Shown: positions 52,884-61,220, counted from the first letter of the stretch. The stretch is DNA of 64,000 bases from Microbacterium timonense (GCF_900292075.1 NZ_OLMV01000006.1:1-64000); one strand, 5' to 3'. A program made the numbers and translations. Notes: generated by a model from the letters alone, not told the origin.

Positions 52884-55355
52884 GTGCCGCCCTCAGCAGA
52901 CGCGCTTCACCGAGAGGCCGTCGTCCTCGCCAACCGTGGTCGGTTCGCACAAGGACGCCGTCTCCTTGCGCGGGCCGCATCGTTGACGGACGACCCCGAC
53001 GTGCTCGGGCGGATCGCAGGAACGAAGGCGTACATCGTCGCTCGCACGGGCGATCTCGCGGAGGCCAAGCGCATCTGCAGCGCCGCCCTCGAGATCCCTC
53101 ACCTCGCCGCGCACACCCGCGCGATCCTGGCGGGCCAGATGGGGGCGCTGTGCGAGCAGGCGGGTGAGTTCGATGAGGCCGAGCGTTGGCTCACTCGCGG
53201 CCTCGAAGGGCTGGACGACGACCCGGTCGCACGGGCCAACCTCCTGGTGAACCGGAGTCTCATCAACATGCGCCGCCGGGCACTCCCAGAGGCAAGCGCG
53301 GATGCATCCGCCGCCACCGCGATCTTCGCGGCGTCCGGCATGAGGACCGATGAGGCGCAGGCGCGCCACAACGAGGGGTACATCGCCCTGCTCGAAGGGG
53401 ATCTCATCCACGCGAACCAGCTCATGCTCGCGGCGCGGGCGACGCTGGCACCGTTGTCGGCGGTGAACGCCGCGATCTGCGACGCCGATCGCGCAGAGGT
53501 GCTGCGAGATGCCGGGCTGACGACAGAGGCTGAGGAGAATCTGCGTCGGACGGCCGCCATCTTCGGAACGCACCGGATGCCGCAGGCCCGGGGCGAGGCG
53601 GAGTTCCACCTGGCATGCTCGCTCCTGACCCACGATCCCGCCGCGGCCCGGGTCGTCGCGCGCGCCGCGGTGCGGCGGTTCCGGGCGCTGGGCAACGGTG
53701 CGTGGGCAGCACGCGCGGAGGGGGTGCGGCTGAGAGCCGAGCTCGCCGGCAGCCGGGTCACGCGACGCGGGGCACGGGTGTCGGGACATCGCAGGCCGCC
53801 GGCCCGGGAGGTGGTGGAGGCGACGGCATCGGAACTGGAAGCCCACGGTTTGCGCAGCGAGGCGGCAGCGCTGCGGATGACCCACGTCCTGGCGACATCC
53901 AGAAGGGCGGGCGTGCGCGATCGCGCGCCGATCCGCGTGCCGCATTCGGCCTCCATGGAGGTGCGGCTGCTCGCCCATGAGGCCCGTGCCGCGCGCGCCG
54001 GGGCAGCGGGGCGTCATGCTGAGGCACGGCGGCATGCCGCGGCGGGACTGGACGTCCTGAGCCGCTGGCAGGAGTCCTTCGGCAGTCTCGACCTGCAGAC
54101 GGCGATCGCGATGCACAGCAACGGGCTGATGTTCGCGGGACTGGACTCCGCGATCCGATCCGGCCGCACCGACACCGTGTTCGAGTGGTCCGAGCGGGCT
54201 CGCCATCTCAGTCAGCAGGTGGTTCCGCTGCGTCCGCCGCCCGATCCCGCGGTGGCATCCGAGATGGCCGAGATCCGCATGCTGCGTGCCGACGACCCGG
54301 CATGGCTCTCCAACCCCCGCGTGATCGAGCTGCGCGATCGTGCGCGTGAGCGTCAGTGGTCGGGCACTGGTGCCGCAGCGATCGAGGAACGAGCGACGCT
54401 GGACGAGATGCAGGGCGCGCTGGATGCCGACACCGGCCTGCTGTCGTTCGTCTTCTCCGGAGACGCGCTGTCGGTCCTCATCGTCACCGGCGGCAAGACG
54501 TGGCTGCGGCCGCTGCCCGGGTGGTCGACGGTGCGCGACATGTTCCCCGCATTGCGCGCCGACCTCGACATGGCGGCGACGATCCGCGGGCCCATGGCCG
54601 ACATCGTCGGCCGCTCGCTCGACAGCCGGCTGCAGACCCTCTCGGACGCGTTGCTGTCCGAGGCGGTCGGCCTGGCGCGCACGCGCCGTCTCATCCTCAC
54701 CGTCCCGGGCGTGCTCAGCGGTGTGCCGTGGGCGATGCTGCCCGCGATGCACGGACGCGTCTTCACTCTCGCGCCCTCGGCGACACGGTGGCTGCGCACT
54801 TCACGCGTGGAGCGCGCGCCCGAGCGGGCGGCCTTCGCGACGGGGCCGCGCGTGCCCCGTGCGAGAGAAGAGGTCGACGCGGCCGCCTCGGTCTGGAAGA
54901 CCGCGACTGTGCTGCCGGACGGCGACGCCACCGTCGCCGGTGTCACCGACGCCGCCTCGCGTGTCGACGTGCTCCACGTGGCCGCGCACGGACGGCACTC
55001 GGCCGACAACCCGATGTTCTCCGGTCTGGAACTGGTGGACGGGACGCTGTTCGGATACGACATCGACCTCATCCCGGCGCCGCCGTCGACCGTCGTGCTG
55101 TCCGCGTGCGAGGTGGGTCGCTCCTCCATCCGCTGGGGAGAGGAGGCCGTCGGCATGACACGGATCTGGCTGCACGCCGGCACGCGCAGCGTCGTCGCCG
55201 CGCCCGTCATCGTCGCCGACGACGATGCGTGCGAACTGCTGAGTGCCATGCACGAAGGGCTGGTCGCGGGTGAAGGTCCCGCCGAGGCACTGACGGCGGC
55301 GGCCCTGTCCACGGGGATCAGGGCGCCCTTCCAGGTGCACGGCGCAGGATTCTGA
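52884..55355 (+). CDS. TPR-CHAT caspase-like protease
   Basis: 823 aa cytosolic protein. The N-terminal half is a TPR superhelix (HREAVVLANRGRFAQGRRLLARA, FDEAERWLTRGLEGLDDDP, TDEAQARHNEGYIALLEGDL, TTEAEENLRRTAAIFGTH). From about residue 540 lies a CHAT peptidase domain with LILTVPGVLSGVPWAML. Catalytic His702 is in HVAAHGRHSADNP and Cys742 in TVVLSACEVGRSSI, followed by GEEAVGMTRIWLHAGTRSVVA. The Cys-His dyad is intact. TPRs would sense a partner or signal. GTG 52884 is leaderless. It lies 57 bp after the S8 gene and is last in the cassette. CHAT enzymes often cut after Lys or Arg, which is relevant to the NPFGK repeats. Confidence 0.92.
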   Translation: MPPSADALHREAVVLANRGRFAQGRRLLARAASLTDDPDVLGRIAGTKAYIVARTGDLAEAKRICSAALEIPHLAAHTRAILAGQMGALCEQAGEFDEAERWLTRGLEGLDDDPVARANLLVNRSLINMRRRALPEASADASAATAIFAASGMRTDEAQARHNEGYIALLEGDLIHANQLMLAARATLAPLSAVNAAICDADRAEVLRDAGLTTEAEENLRRTAAIFGTHRMPQARGEAEFHLACSLLTHDPAAARVVARAAVRRFRALGNGAWAARAEGVRLRAELAGSRVTRRGARVSGHRRPPAREVVEATASELEAHGLRSEAAALRMTHVLATSRRAGVRDRAPIRVPHSASMEVRLLAHEARAARAGAAGRHAEARRHAAAGLDVLSRWQESFGSLDLQTAIAMHSNGLMFAGLDSAIRSGRTDTVFEWSERARHLSQQVVPLRPPPDPAVASEMAEIRMLRADDPAWLSNPRVIELRDRARERQWSGTGAAAIEERATLDEMQGALDADTGLLSFVFSGDALSVLIVTGGKTWLRPLPGWSTVRDMFPALRADLDMAATIRGPMADIVGRSLDSRLQTLSDALLSEAVGLARTRRLILTVPGVLSGVPWAMLPAMHGRVFTLAPSATRWLRTSRVERAPERAAFATGPRVPRAREEVDAAASVWKTATVLPDGDATVAGVTDAASRVDVLHVAAHGRHSADNPMFSGLELVDGTLFGYDIDLIPAPPSTVVLSACEVGRSSIRWGEEAVGMTRIWLHAGTRSVVAAPVIVADDDACELLSAMHEGLVAGEGPAEALTAAALSTGIRAPFQVHGAGF

Positions 55356-55370
55356 ACTCTTCTGGCCGTC

Positions 55371-55407
55371 GATGTATCAGCCGGGAGGGGTGCGGCTCTT
55401 GTACATC
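55371..55407. repeat. small inverted repeat after the CHAT gene
   Basis: GATGTA (55371-55376) and TACATC (55402-55407) flank GGGAGGGGTGCGGC. The words GGGGTGC and TACATC recur in the hairpin at 55506-55550. GATGTATCAG also occurs at 49861, just before the sigma gene. Confidence 0.5.
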
Positions 55408-55505
55408 GGGACGGCTCGCGTGGCCCGGTTTGGGGATCGGGACCACGGAGCGGAAGGCCACTTTCGGGGGGCGCAGATCGGGATGCGGGGTCTTCGCCCG
55501 TCCTC

Positions 55506-55542
55506 GAGGGGTGCCGTGCTGGGGACTGGGGCGGCACCCCTC
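55506..55542. terminator. hairpin between convergent CHAT and LysR-like genes
   Basis: Perfect arms GAGGGGTGCC and GGCACCCCTC with a 17-nt loop, followed by GTACATC. It could terminate transcription from either side. Confidence 0.6.
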
Positions 55543-55580
55543 GTACATCCCGCCGCGCCCGAACACGCGCACGGCCCCGA

Positions 55581-56348
55581 TCAGCCGCGCGACGAGTTCG
55601 CGGTGCGGCCGCGGACGATGCCGACGAACGCATCCACCGCCGGCGTCGTCCGCTCCGCCACCCACGCGAGGGCGACCGTCGAGGTCGGTCCATCGCGCAA
55701 CGGCCGATATACGGCATCCTTCCGGTGATGCAACCGGGCCAGCGACATCGGCACGATGACGATGCCGACGCCGGCCGCCACCGTCGCGATCGCCTCGGCC
55801 GTGTCCGAGGGCGGAGCGAAGCTCGGTTCCAGGGTGCCGGGGATCCGGATGCCGAGCACGTCGTCGTCCGGAACGATGAGGACCTCGCCCGTCAGGTCGT
55901 CGGCATCCAGCTCGTCCGCGGCCGTCAGGTGGGAATCCCGTGCGCACACGACCACGGGCACCTCGTCGTACAGCGGGATGACGTGCAGCCCCTCCCGCGG
56001 GATGGGCAGGCGCACGAGCGCGGCGTCGACCCTGCCGTCGACGAGGACCTGACCCTGATCGCGGACCTCCAGCGGGATCAGCTCGAGCGCCGTGTGCGGC
56101 ATCCGCTCGTTCCAGGTGTCGATCCACTTGCCCGGCGTCGCTCCGGGGATGGCGCCCAGGAGGAATCTCGCGGGAGGTGCAGGAAGGGCGGGGGGAACCG
56201 GCGAAGGCGCCGGCGAGGGGTTCGGGCGCCGGGGACGCGCGCCCCTCGCCGTGGCGGCCGCACCCTTGCTTGGCGCCTTCGTGGCGCGGGGCCGCCGTCG
56301 TGAGGAATCCCGCCCCCTGCCGCTTGATCGCGAACCGCCCGTCGCCAT
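55581..56348 (-). CDS. LysR substrate-binding domain protein without HTH
   Basis: 255 aa. Residues 1-60 are a basic Arg/Ser/Pro/Ala-rich stretch with no helix-turn-helix. The rest is a LysR effector-binding domain (LGAIPGATPGKWIDTWNERMP, GRVDAALVRLPIPREGLHVI, TAEAIATVAAGVGIVIVPMS). Related HTH-less proteins are recurrent in Microbacteriaceae. It may bind DNA through the basic tail, or be a ligand sensor. ATG 56348 follows TACGCT by 7 nt; leaderless. Confidence 0.8.
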   Translation of the reverse strand: MATGGSRSSGRGRDSSRRRPRATKAPSKGAAATARGARPRRPNPSPAPSPVPPALPAPPARFLLGAIPGATPGKWIDTWNERMPHTALELIPLEVRDQGQVLVDGRVDAALVRLPIPREGLHVIPLYDEVPVVVCARDSHLTAADELDADDLTGEVLIVPDDDVLGIRIPGTLEPSFAPPSDTAEAIATVAAGVGIVIVPMSLARLHHRKDAVYRPLRDGPTSTVALAWVAERTTPAVDAFVGIVRGRTANSSRG

Positions 56349-56355
56349 ACCGATC

Positions 56356-56361
56356 AGCGTA
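56356..56361 (-). promoter_or_regulatory. -10 box of the LysR-like gene
   Basis: TACGCT (minus strand), 7 nt before ATG 56348, 10 bp from the divergent -10 at 56372. Confidence 0.55.
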
Positions 56362-56371
56362 GCCGGGGCGA

Positions 56372-56377
56372 TATGGT
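56372..56377 (+). promoter_or_regulatory. -10 box of the DUF1304 gene
   Basis: TATGGT with 6 nt to ATG 56384; leaderless. The two divergent start codons are only 35 bp apart. Confidence 0.6.
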
Positions 56378-56383
56378 TCGCTC

Positions 56384-56782
56384 ATGGTGGCGATCCTGGC
56401 GACGGTCTTCGCGGCGCTGGCGGCGCTGCTGCATGTGTACATCTTCGTGATGGAGAGCGTGCAGTGGGCGCAGCCGAAGATCTGGAAGCGCTTCGGCGTC
56501 GCCGATCAGGCCGCCGCCGACGCCACGAAGCCGATGGCTTACAACCAGGGCTTCTACAACCTGTTCCTGGCGATCGGCGTCGTGATCGGACTGGTGCTCC
56601 TGTTCGCGGGACAGGATGCCGCGCCCGTGCGTTCCGCCGGGCTCGCGCTCGTGCTGTTCAGCCTCGGCTCCATGGTGGCCGCCGCGCTGGTTCTGCTGAC
56701 GACCGGCACCAGATACCTCCGGCCGGCTCTCATCCAGGGCACGCTGCCCCTCATCGGGTTCGTGCTCTTCCTGTTCGCCTGA
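56384..56782 (+). CDS. DUF1304 small membrane protein
   Basis: 132 aa with four TM helices. The family start is ILATVFAALAALLHVYIFVM and continues ESVQWAQPKIWKRFG; NQGFYNLFLAIGVVIGL and SAGLALVLFSLGSMVAAALVL follow. Length and motifs match DUF1304 throughout. Function unknown. Confidence 0.9.
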   Translation: MVAILATVFAALAALLHVYIFVMESVQWAQPKIWKRFGVADQAAADATKPMAYNQGFYNLFLAIGVVIGLVLLFAGQDAAPVRSAGLALVLFSLGSMVAAALVLLTTGTRYLRPALIQGTLPLIGFVLFLFA

Positions 56783-56807
56783 TCGCGGGGCGGCACAGCG
56801 CGGGGGC

Positions 56808-57506
56808 TCATTCGCACGCGCCCCATCGACCGGCCCCGTTCGCCTGGGCGCGGGCCTGCGCGTCCGAGAGGACCGCCGCGTGCGCCGTGTTCGGCCGGAC
56901 GCGGATGGCCTCGGCGTCTCCGGCGGCCACCAGTTCGTAGTTGACGAAGCGGCCGTCCTCGGTCCACAGGTACAGCAGCGCCCGATCGTAGTGATCTCGC
57001 GGCTCGGCGTCGGGTGCGGCCCAGACCGTGGCACCGTCCGGCAGCAGGTCTGCCAGGTGCCGGCGGGCCTCGTCGGCCCAGCACCGGGGCGTCGGCGTGC
57101 CCTCGGGGGCGTCGACGCCGATCAGGCGAATGCGGACCGGTGCGTCCGCCGCGACCGACGGGTGGGGGTCGATCGCCCGCGCCTCGACGGTGTCGCCGTC
57201 GAAGACGTACGTCACCTCGAGGCGGAACGCGTCCGCCGGTCGAGCCGGCGCGACGGTGTCGCTGCCGCCGCTCACGTGCGAGGGAACGGGAGCGGACCGC
57301 GGGGCCCGCGAAGGAAGCAGCCCCGGAAGGGGGAGTCGCCGATTCAGCTGCCAGCTGCCGCCGCGCACAGTCTGATCGCCGACATCGGCGGGGTGGCCCT
57401 GCGCGACCGTCAGCACGATGACGAGGGCGACCACGACGACGGCAGCGAGCGTGACGGGGCTGAGGAGCTGTCGGCGGCGCGGCCCGAACCCGAGGTCGTC
57501 CTTCAC
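56808..57506 (-). CDS. membrane-anchored thermonuclease-family nuclease
   Basis: 232 aa. N-terminal TM (LLSPVTLAAVVVVALVIVLTV) then a Pro/Ser linker of about 50 residues. An SNase domain follows: FRLEVTYVFDGDTVEARAI, VRIRLIGVDAPEGTP and DHYDRALLYLWTEDGRFVNYELVAAGDA. The Arg and Glu of the SNase active site appear in IRLIGVDAPEG and DRALLYLW. It probably degrades extracellular nucleic acid. GTG 57506 follows TAGCCT by 6 nt; leaderless. Confidence 0.88.
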   Translation of the reverse strand: MKDDLGFGPRRRQLLSPVTLAAVVVVALVIVLTVAQGHPADVGDQTVRGGSWQLNRRLPLPGLLPSRAPRSAPVPSHVSGGSDTVAPARPADAFRLEVTYVFDGDTVEARAIDPHPSVAADAPVRIRLIGVDAPEGTPTPRCWADEARRHLADLLPDGATVWAAPDAEPRDHYDRALLYLWTEDGRFVNYELVAAGDAEAIRVRPNTAHAAVLSDAQARAQANGAGRWGACE

Positions 57507-57512
57507 GGCGCC

Positions 57513-57518
57513 AGGCTA
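57513..57518 (-). promoter_or_regulatory. -10 box of the nuclease gene
   Basis: TAGCCT (minus strand), 6 nt before GTG 57506. Confidence 0.55.
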
Positions 57519-57573
57519 GCCAGCTCGGCCGCCGTCAGGTGTGCGCTGTCCACAGGGTGCGACGGCGCAGCGG

Positions 57574-57598
57574 CGCCCCGTGCGGGCGGCACGGGGCG
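57574..57598 (-). terminator. terminator of the hexapeptide gene
   Basis: Perfect 10-bp stem CGCCCCGTGC/GCACGGGGCG with a 5-nt loop, 12 bp past the stop on the minus strand. Confidence 0.75.
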
Positions 57599-57609
57599 TC
57601 GGAATCGAC

Positions 57610-58017
57610 TCAGGCGGCCAGGCGGAGTCCCCGCCTATCGGTCGCGACACGTTCGCCGTCGGCGATCGTCTCGTCGTCGCCGATGAGCGAGCCCCCGGCC
57701 ACGCGGGCGTCATGCCCCACGTGGGTGCGCACACCGATCTTGGCGCGGGGCCCGATGGCCGCCCGCGGACCGATGTGAGCGTGCGGCGCGATCTCGGCAT
57801 CCGGACCGATCACGGCATCCGTCTCGACCCATACGCCACGGCCGACGTGTGCGCCCGCGGCGATCTGCACGCCCGGTTCGACATACGCCCCCGCCTCGAC
57901 GACGGCGCTCGGGTGCACCTTCGCTCCATGTGCGATCAGGCCACGACCGTTGACGTGCTTGCGATAGCGCAGCGTCTCGCCCTGGTCGTTCTCGATGTCG
58001 ACGTAGTTCTTGCCCAC
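57610..58017 (-). CDS. left-handed beta-helix (hexapeptide) protein
   Basis: 135 aa. A charged start (KNYVDIENDQGETLRYRKHVNG) is followed by about ten hexapeptide turns (IAHGAKVHPSAVVEAGAYVE, IAPHAHIGPRAAIGPRAKIG). The size resembles gamma-carbonic anhydrase/acyltransferase-type caps, but I see no triad of metal histidines, and no acyltransferase partner domain. GTG 58017 is chosen because AGGAGGGG lies 3-5 nt upstream. A 7-bp hairpin (58030-58047) sits just ahead of that ribosome site. Role unknown. Confidence 0.7.
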   Translation of the reverse strand: MGKNYVDIENDQGETLRYRKHVNGRGLIAHGAKVHPSAVVEAGAYVEPGVQIAAGAHVGRGVWVETDAVIGPDAEIAPHAHIGPRAAIGPRAKIGVRTHVGHDARVAGGSLIGDDETIADGERVATDRRGLRLAA

Positions 58018-58029
58018 TGTCCCCTCCTG

Positions 58030-58047
58030 CAGCCCCACTTGGGGCTG
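58030..58047 (-). promoter_or_regulatory. 5' UTR hairpin before the hexapeptide gene
   Basis: CAGCCCC-N4-GGGGCTG perfect stem, about 12-30 nt before the start. Its base overlaps the end of the purine-rich ribosome site region, so folding could reduce translation. Confidence 0.55.
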
Positions 58048-58187
58048 AGTATTGGAACAACCTCAGGCAAGGCTCATCTATTCCCGCGCATCGGATCGAT
58101 CGGAACTACCCCATTGCCATCCGAGCGAGGCCGAGGTACAACGCGCCCGGTGCGGAGTCCCTCCGTTTCCGCCCGGCGATCAGGCGC

Positions 58188-59618
58188 TCACGAGTCGAAC
58201 CCCAGGCCGAGCGCGTCGAGGGTCTTCAGCAGCAGGTTGCGCTTTCCGCGGTTGTGGTCTGCTCGGTCGAGCGACCACCGCGTGGCATTGATGCCGATCG
58301 CTGCGGCGGGCTCGGGCGGGAACGGCAGCGGGCGCCTGCGCACCATCTCGAGCTCGGTGCGTTCATTCGACACGCCGTCGAGCAGGTCGAGCATGACCTC
58401 GCCCGCGAACCGCGTCGATCCGACACCCAGTCCGGTGAAGCCGGCGGCGTACGCCACCCGGCCCTCGCGAGCGGTGCCGAAGAACGCGGTGAACTGCGTC
58501 GAGGTGTCGATCGCGCCGGCCCACCGGTGCGTGAATCGCACACCATGCAGCTGCGGGAAGGTCGTGAAGAAGTGGCTCGCGAGCTTCTGCCACGTCTCCG
58601 GGCGGTGCTCATACGCGGGATCCACCCGGCGGCCGTAGTGGTAGATCGCGTCATAGCCGCCGAACAGGATCCGGTTGTCTCGGCTGAGCCGGTAGTAGTG
58701 GAACTGGTTCGCCAGGTCGCCGATCCCCTGCCGGTCCTGCCAGCCGATCGAGGCGAGCTGTTCGGCGGTGAGCGGCTCCGTCATGAGGACGTAGTCGTAG
58801 ACGGGCACCGTCATGAGGCGGTTGCGCTTGAGCAGCGAAGGGAAGACATTGGTCGCCAGCACAGCATGCGAAGCGATCACGCGGCCGTCGCCGGTCGCCA
58901 CCGCGACGCCGGGGCCGCTCGTGTCGAGGCCGGTGACGTGTGATCGCTCGAAGATCTCGACCCCGCGCTCTTCGCACACGCGGGCCAGCTCGGCCGCCAT
59001 GCGTGCCGGGTGCACTATTCCGCACGCGTCCTTCTCCCACACGGCGGCGAGGTAGGTGGGGGAGTGGACGGATGCCTGTGCCTCGGCCTGGTCGAGGTAG
59101 CGCACCCCTTCCGCGCCTTCGGCCGCCCACTCCTTGAGCCAGTCGACCTCATGCGGTTCGACAGCCGGAGCGAGCTGGCCGGTGCGCTCGAACTGGAAGT
59201 CCATGCCGTACTGCGCCTCGGACGCCTGGATCGCGTCGAGGTTCGCCATCCCGAGACGCTCGAGCAGCGGCATGTCGTCGGGCCACCGGGCCATGCCGTT
59301 CTCGTGGCCATGCGTCAGGCTCGCCTCGCAGAACCCGCCGTTGCGGCCGGACGCCGCCCAGCCCACGCGCTGGGCCTCGATCACGGCGATCTTGGCACCG
59401 GGATGGCGTTCGCTGGCGAGCAGCGCCGTCCACAGTCCGGTGTAGCCGCCGCCCACGATGACGAGGTCGGCGCGGTGCGTTCCGACGAGAGCCGGTCGGT
59501 CGGGCATGAGAGTGCGTGGCAGGTCGTCACGCCAGAACACCGAGTGGACGCTCTGCGCGAGGGAGTGCTCGACGACGGATGCCGGCGGCCGCTGTCGTTC
59601 GAAGACGGTCGTGCCCAC
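58188..59618 (-). CDS. FAD-dependent oxidoreductase (DAO family, PuuB-like)
   Basis: 476 aa. The FAD motif DLVIVGGGYTGLWTALLA is near residue 45. AQRVGWAASGRNGGFCEASL, a typical gamma-glutamylputrescine oxidase/glycine-oxidase feature, follows, with the substrate domain after that. The end is FTGLGVGSTRFAGEVMLDLL and a short helical tail. Likely oxidises an amine or amino acid with O2. The start is set at GTG 59618, with GGAG about 10 nt upstream; TTG 59627 is possible. No polyamine genes adjoin. Confidence 0.85.
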   Translation of the reverse strand: MGTTVFERQRPPASVVEHSLAQSVHSVFWRDDLPRTLMPDRPALVGTHRADLVIVGGGYTGLWTALLASERHPGAKIAVIEAQRVGWAASGRNGGFCEASLTHGHENGMARWPDDMPLLERLGMANLDAIQASEAQYGMDFQFERTGQLAPAVEPHEVDWLKEWAAEGAEGVRYLDQAEAQASVHSPTYLAAVWEKDACGIVHPARMAAELARVCEERGVEIFERSHVTGLDTSGPGVAVATGDGRVIASHAVLATNVFPSLLKRNRLMTVPVYDYVLMTEPLTAEQLASIGWQDRQGIGDLANQFHYYRLSRDNRILFGGYDAIYHYGRRVDPAYEHRPETWQKLASHFFTTFPQLHGVRFTHRWAGAIDTSTQFTAFFGTAREGRVAYAAGFTGLGVGSTRFAGEVMLDLLDGVSNERTELEMVRRRPLPFPPEPAAAIGINATRWSLDRADHNRGKRNLLLKTLDALGLGFDS

Positions 59619-59737
59619 GGTGATCAACTCCGTTAGGTAGGTTGCGTCCCATCTTCGCGCGCGGAGGCCGGTGGCGGCATCCGGAGCGACGTGACGCGCC
59701 CTTCGCACACGCTGCGGTGGTCCTGGGCGCTTCGGGG

Positions 59738-60295
59738 TCAGCGGAGAGCGGCCGCGGCGGCCAGCGTGTCCGCGTCGGCGACGCGGGCATAGGTGCCGTC
59801 CAACGCCGCCATGAACGCCGCGTGCACCTGGGCGCCGGGCACCGTCGTGGGCCCGAGGCGCAGGTCCGGTGCAGCGCACGCGTCCTGCGCGACCGAGAGC
59901 GAGAAGCCGAGATCGGATGCCGCACGCACGGTCGCGTCCACGCACATGCTCGACATCATTCCGGCCACCACGATCTCGTCCGGCTCCGCCGACCGCAGCA
60001 GCGACTCCAGTCCGGTGCCGAGGAACGCGTTGGGTCGATGCTTCACGACCACGTGCTCCTCGCCGTCAGGGGCCACCCGCTCATCGAACTCCACCCCGGC
60101 GGTGCCGGGTGCGAAGAAGGCGGCGTCCGCAGCGGTGGAGACGTGCTGGACGTGCACGACCCGCTCGCCGGCTGCCCGGAACGCCGTCAGCAGCCGTGCC
60201 GCCGCCTCGGCAGCGGCGTCCGGCTCGACCAGAGGATGCGCTCCACCGGGGAAGTAGTCGCGCTGGATGTCGATGAGGAGCAGGAGTCGGGCCAC
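59738..60295 (-). CDS. isochorismatase-like cysteine hydrolase
   Basis: 185 aa, complete triad for the family. Asp is in ARLLLLIDIQRDYF, Lys in HVVVKHRPNAFLGTGL and Cys in IVVAGMMSSMCVDATVRAAS. Members hydrolyse nicotinamide, N-carbamoyl compounds or isochorismate; which one cannot be told here. GTG 60295 follows TATGCT by 6 nt; leaderless. Confidence 0.88.
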   Translation of the reverse strand: MARLLLLIDIQRDYFPGGAHPLVEPDAAAEAAARLLTAFRAAGERVVHVQHVSTAADAAFFAPGTAGVEFDERVAPDGEEHVVVKHRPNAFLGTGLESLLRSAEPDEIVVAGMMSSMCVDATVRAASDLGFSLSVAQDACAAPDLRLGPTTVPGAQVHAAFMAALDGTYARVADADTLAAAAALR

Positions 60296-60301
60296 CGCAA
60301 C

Positions 60302-60307
60302 AGCATA
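60302..60307 (-). promoter_or_regulatory. -10 box of the isochorismatase-like gene
   Basis: TATGCT (minus strand), 6 nt before GTG 60295. Confidence 0.6.
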
Positions 60308-60399
60308 GGTGCCGCCTTCAGATCCGGTGGGGGAGCCCTCGCGGGCGACGAAGGTCCACGCCGTCGGGATGGTCCGGATATCGCTCCGGCGGTACCGGT

Positions 60400-61188
60400 T
60401 CAGCGCTGGCAGGTCGGGCACCAGAACACGATGCGTTCGCGCGTCGGATCGGCGCCCAGGCTTCCCCCTCGGATCAGTGTGCCGCAGCGGCGGCAGGGCC
60501 GACCCTCGCGCCGGTACACCCAGGTCGAGCGCCCCGCCCGCGGGTCGCCGGTGAAGGTGCGGCCCGCGCGGTCGCGATTGGCGCGGATCATGCGGGCGCC
60601 GAGATCCACCATGGCCGCGGCATCCGTCTCGTTCGCCGGGGTGGTCGGAAGCACCCCGCGCACGAACAGGATCTCGTTGGCGTACTCGTTGCCGAATCCG
60701 GCGATGTTGCGCTGGTCCTGCAGGGCGACGTGCACAGCACGCGGGTCGGCGTGCAGGCGCCGAGCTGCCTCCCCGGGATCCCAGGACGCCGACAGAGGAT
60801 CGGGGCCGAGATAGCCGACGAGCTGGTCCTCGTCGGCGGTGGGGACGACCTTGATGTCGGCGAGGTCGAAGCCGACGGTCTCCCACTCGACGCCGTCGGG
60901 GGCGGTGGCGCCGATGACTGCACGCGCGCGGAATCCCGGGGCGTGCCAGCGCTCGCCGCGGCGGTACACGTGCCACTCGCCCTCCATCTTCAGGTGCGAG
61001 TGCAGCGTCCACGTGCCGATGCGGTGCAGCAGGTGCTTGCCGCGGGCGACGACCTCGTGCACGATCTCGCCCCGCAGATCGACGGTCGCCGCCTGGGGCA
61101 CCCGCAGCTCGAACCGGGTCACCGTCGCCTGGGCGAGAGCCGCATCCAGCTTGCGGGCGGTCCGGTAGACGGTGTCACCCTCGGGCAT
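60400..61188 (-). CDS. Fpg/Nei-family DNA glycosylase (Nei2/EndoVIII-like)
   Basis: 262 aa base-excision repair enzyme. N-terminal Pro2-Glu3 (MPEGDTVYRTARKLD) provides the Schiff-base nucleophile. The conserved Lys is in VARGKHLLHRI, and the H2TH motif contains DQRNIAGFGNEYANEILF. The C-terminal zinc finger is CRRC..FWCPTC with four cysteines. It lies 32 bp downstream of lhr on the same strand, a common pairing in actinobacteria, suggesting joint DNA repair. Confidence 0.95.
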   Translation of the reverse strand: MPEGDTVYRTARKLDAALAQATVTRFELRVPQAATVDLRGEIVHEVVARGKHLLHRIGTWTLHSHLKMEGEWHVYRRGERWHAPGFRARAVIGATAPDGVEWETVGFDLADIKVVPTADEDQLVGYLGPDPLSASWDPGEAARRLHADPRAVHVALQDQRNIAGFGNEYANEILFVRGVLPTTPANETDAAAMVDLGARMIRANRDRAGRTFTGDPRAGRSTWVYRREGRPCRRCGTLIRGGSLGADPTRERIVFWCPTCQR

Positions 61189-61220
61189 CACGCCTCCCGG
61201 GGCTGCAGCAGGCGCCGCCG

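Noticed and set aside
52893..54752. 619-codon minus-strand frame opposite the TPR-CHAT gene
   Set aside because: Shadow of the TPR-CHAT frame, no motif.
58048..58187. tRNA-like stretch in the gap before the FAD oxidoreductase
   Set aside because: No cloverleaf or T-loop GTTCGA with matching acceptor stem could be built.
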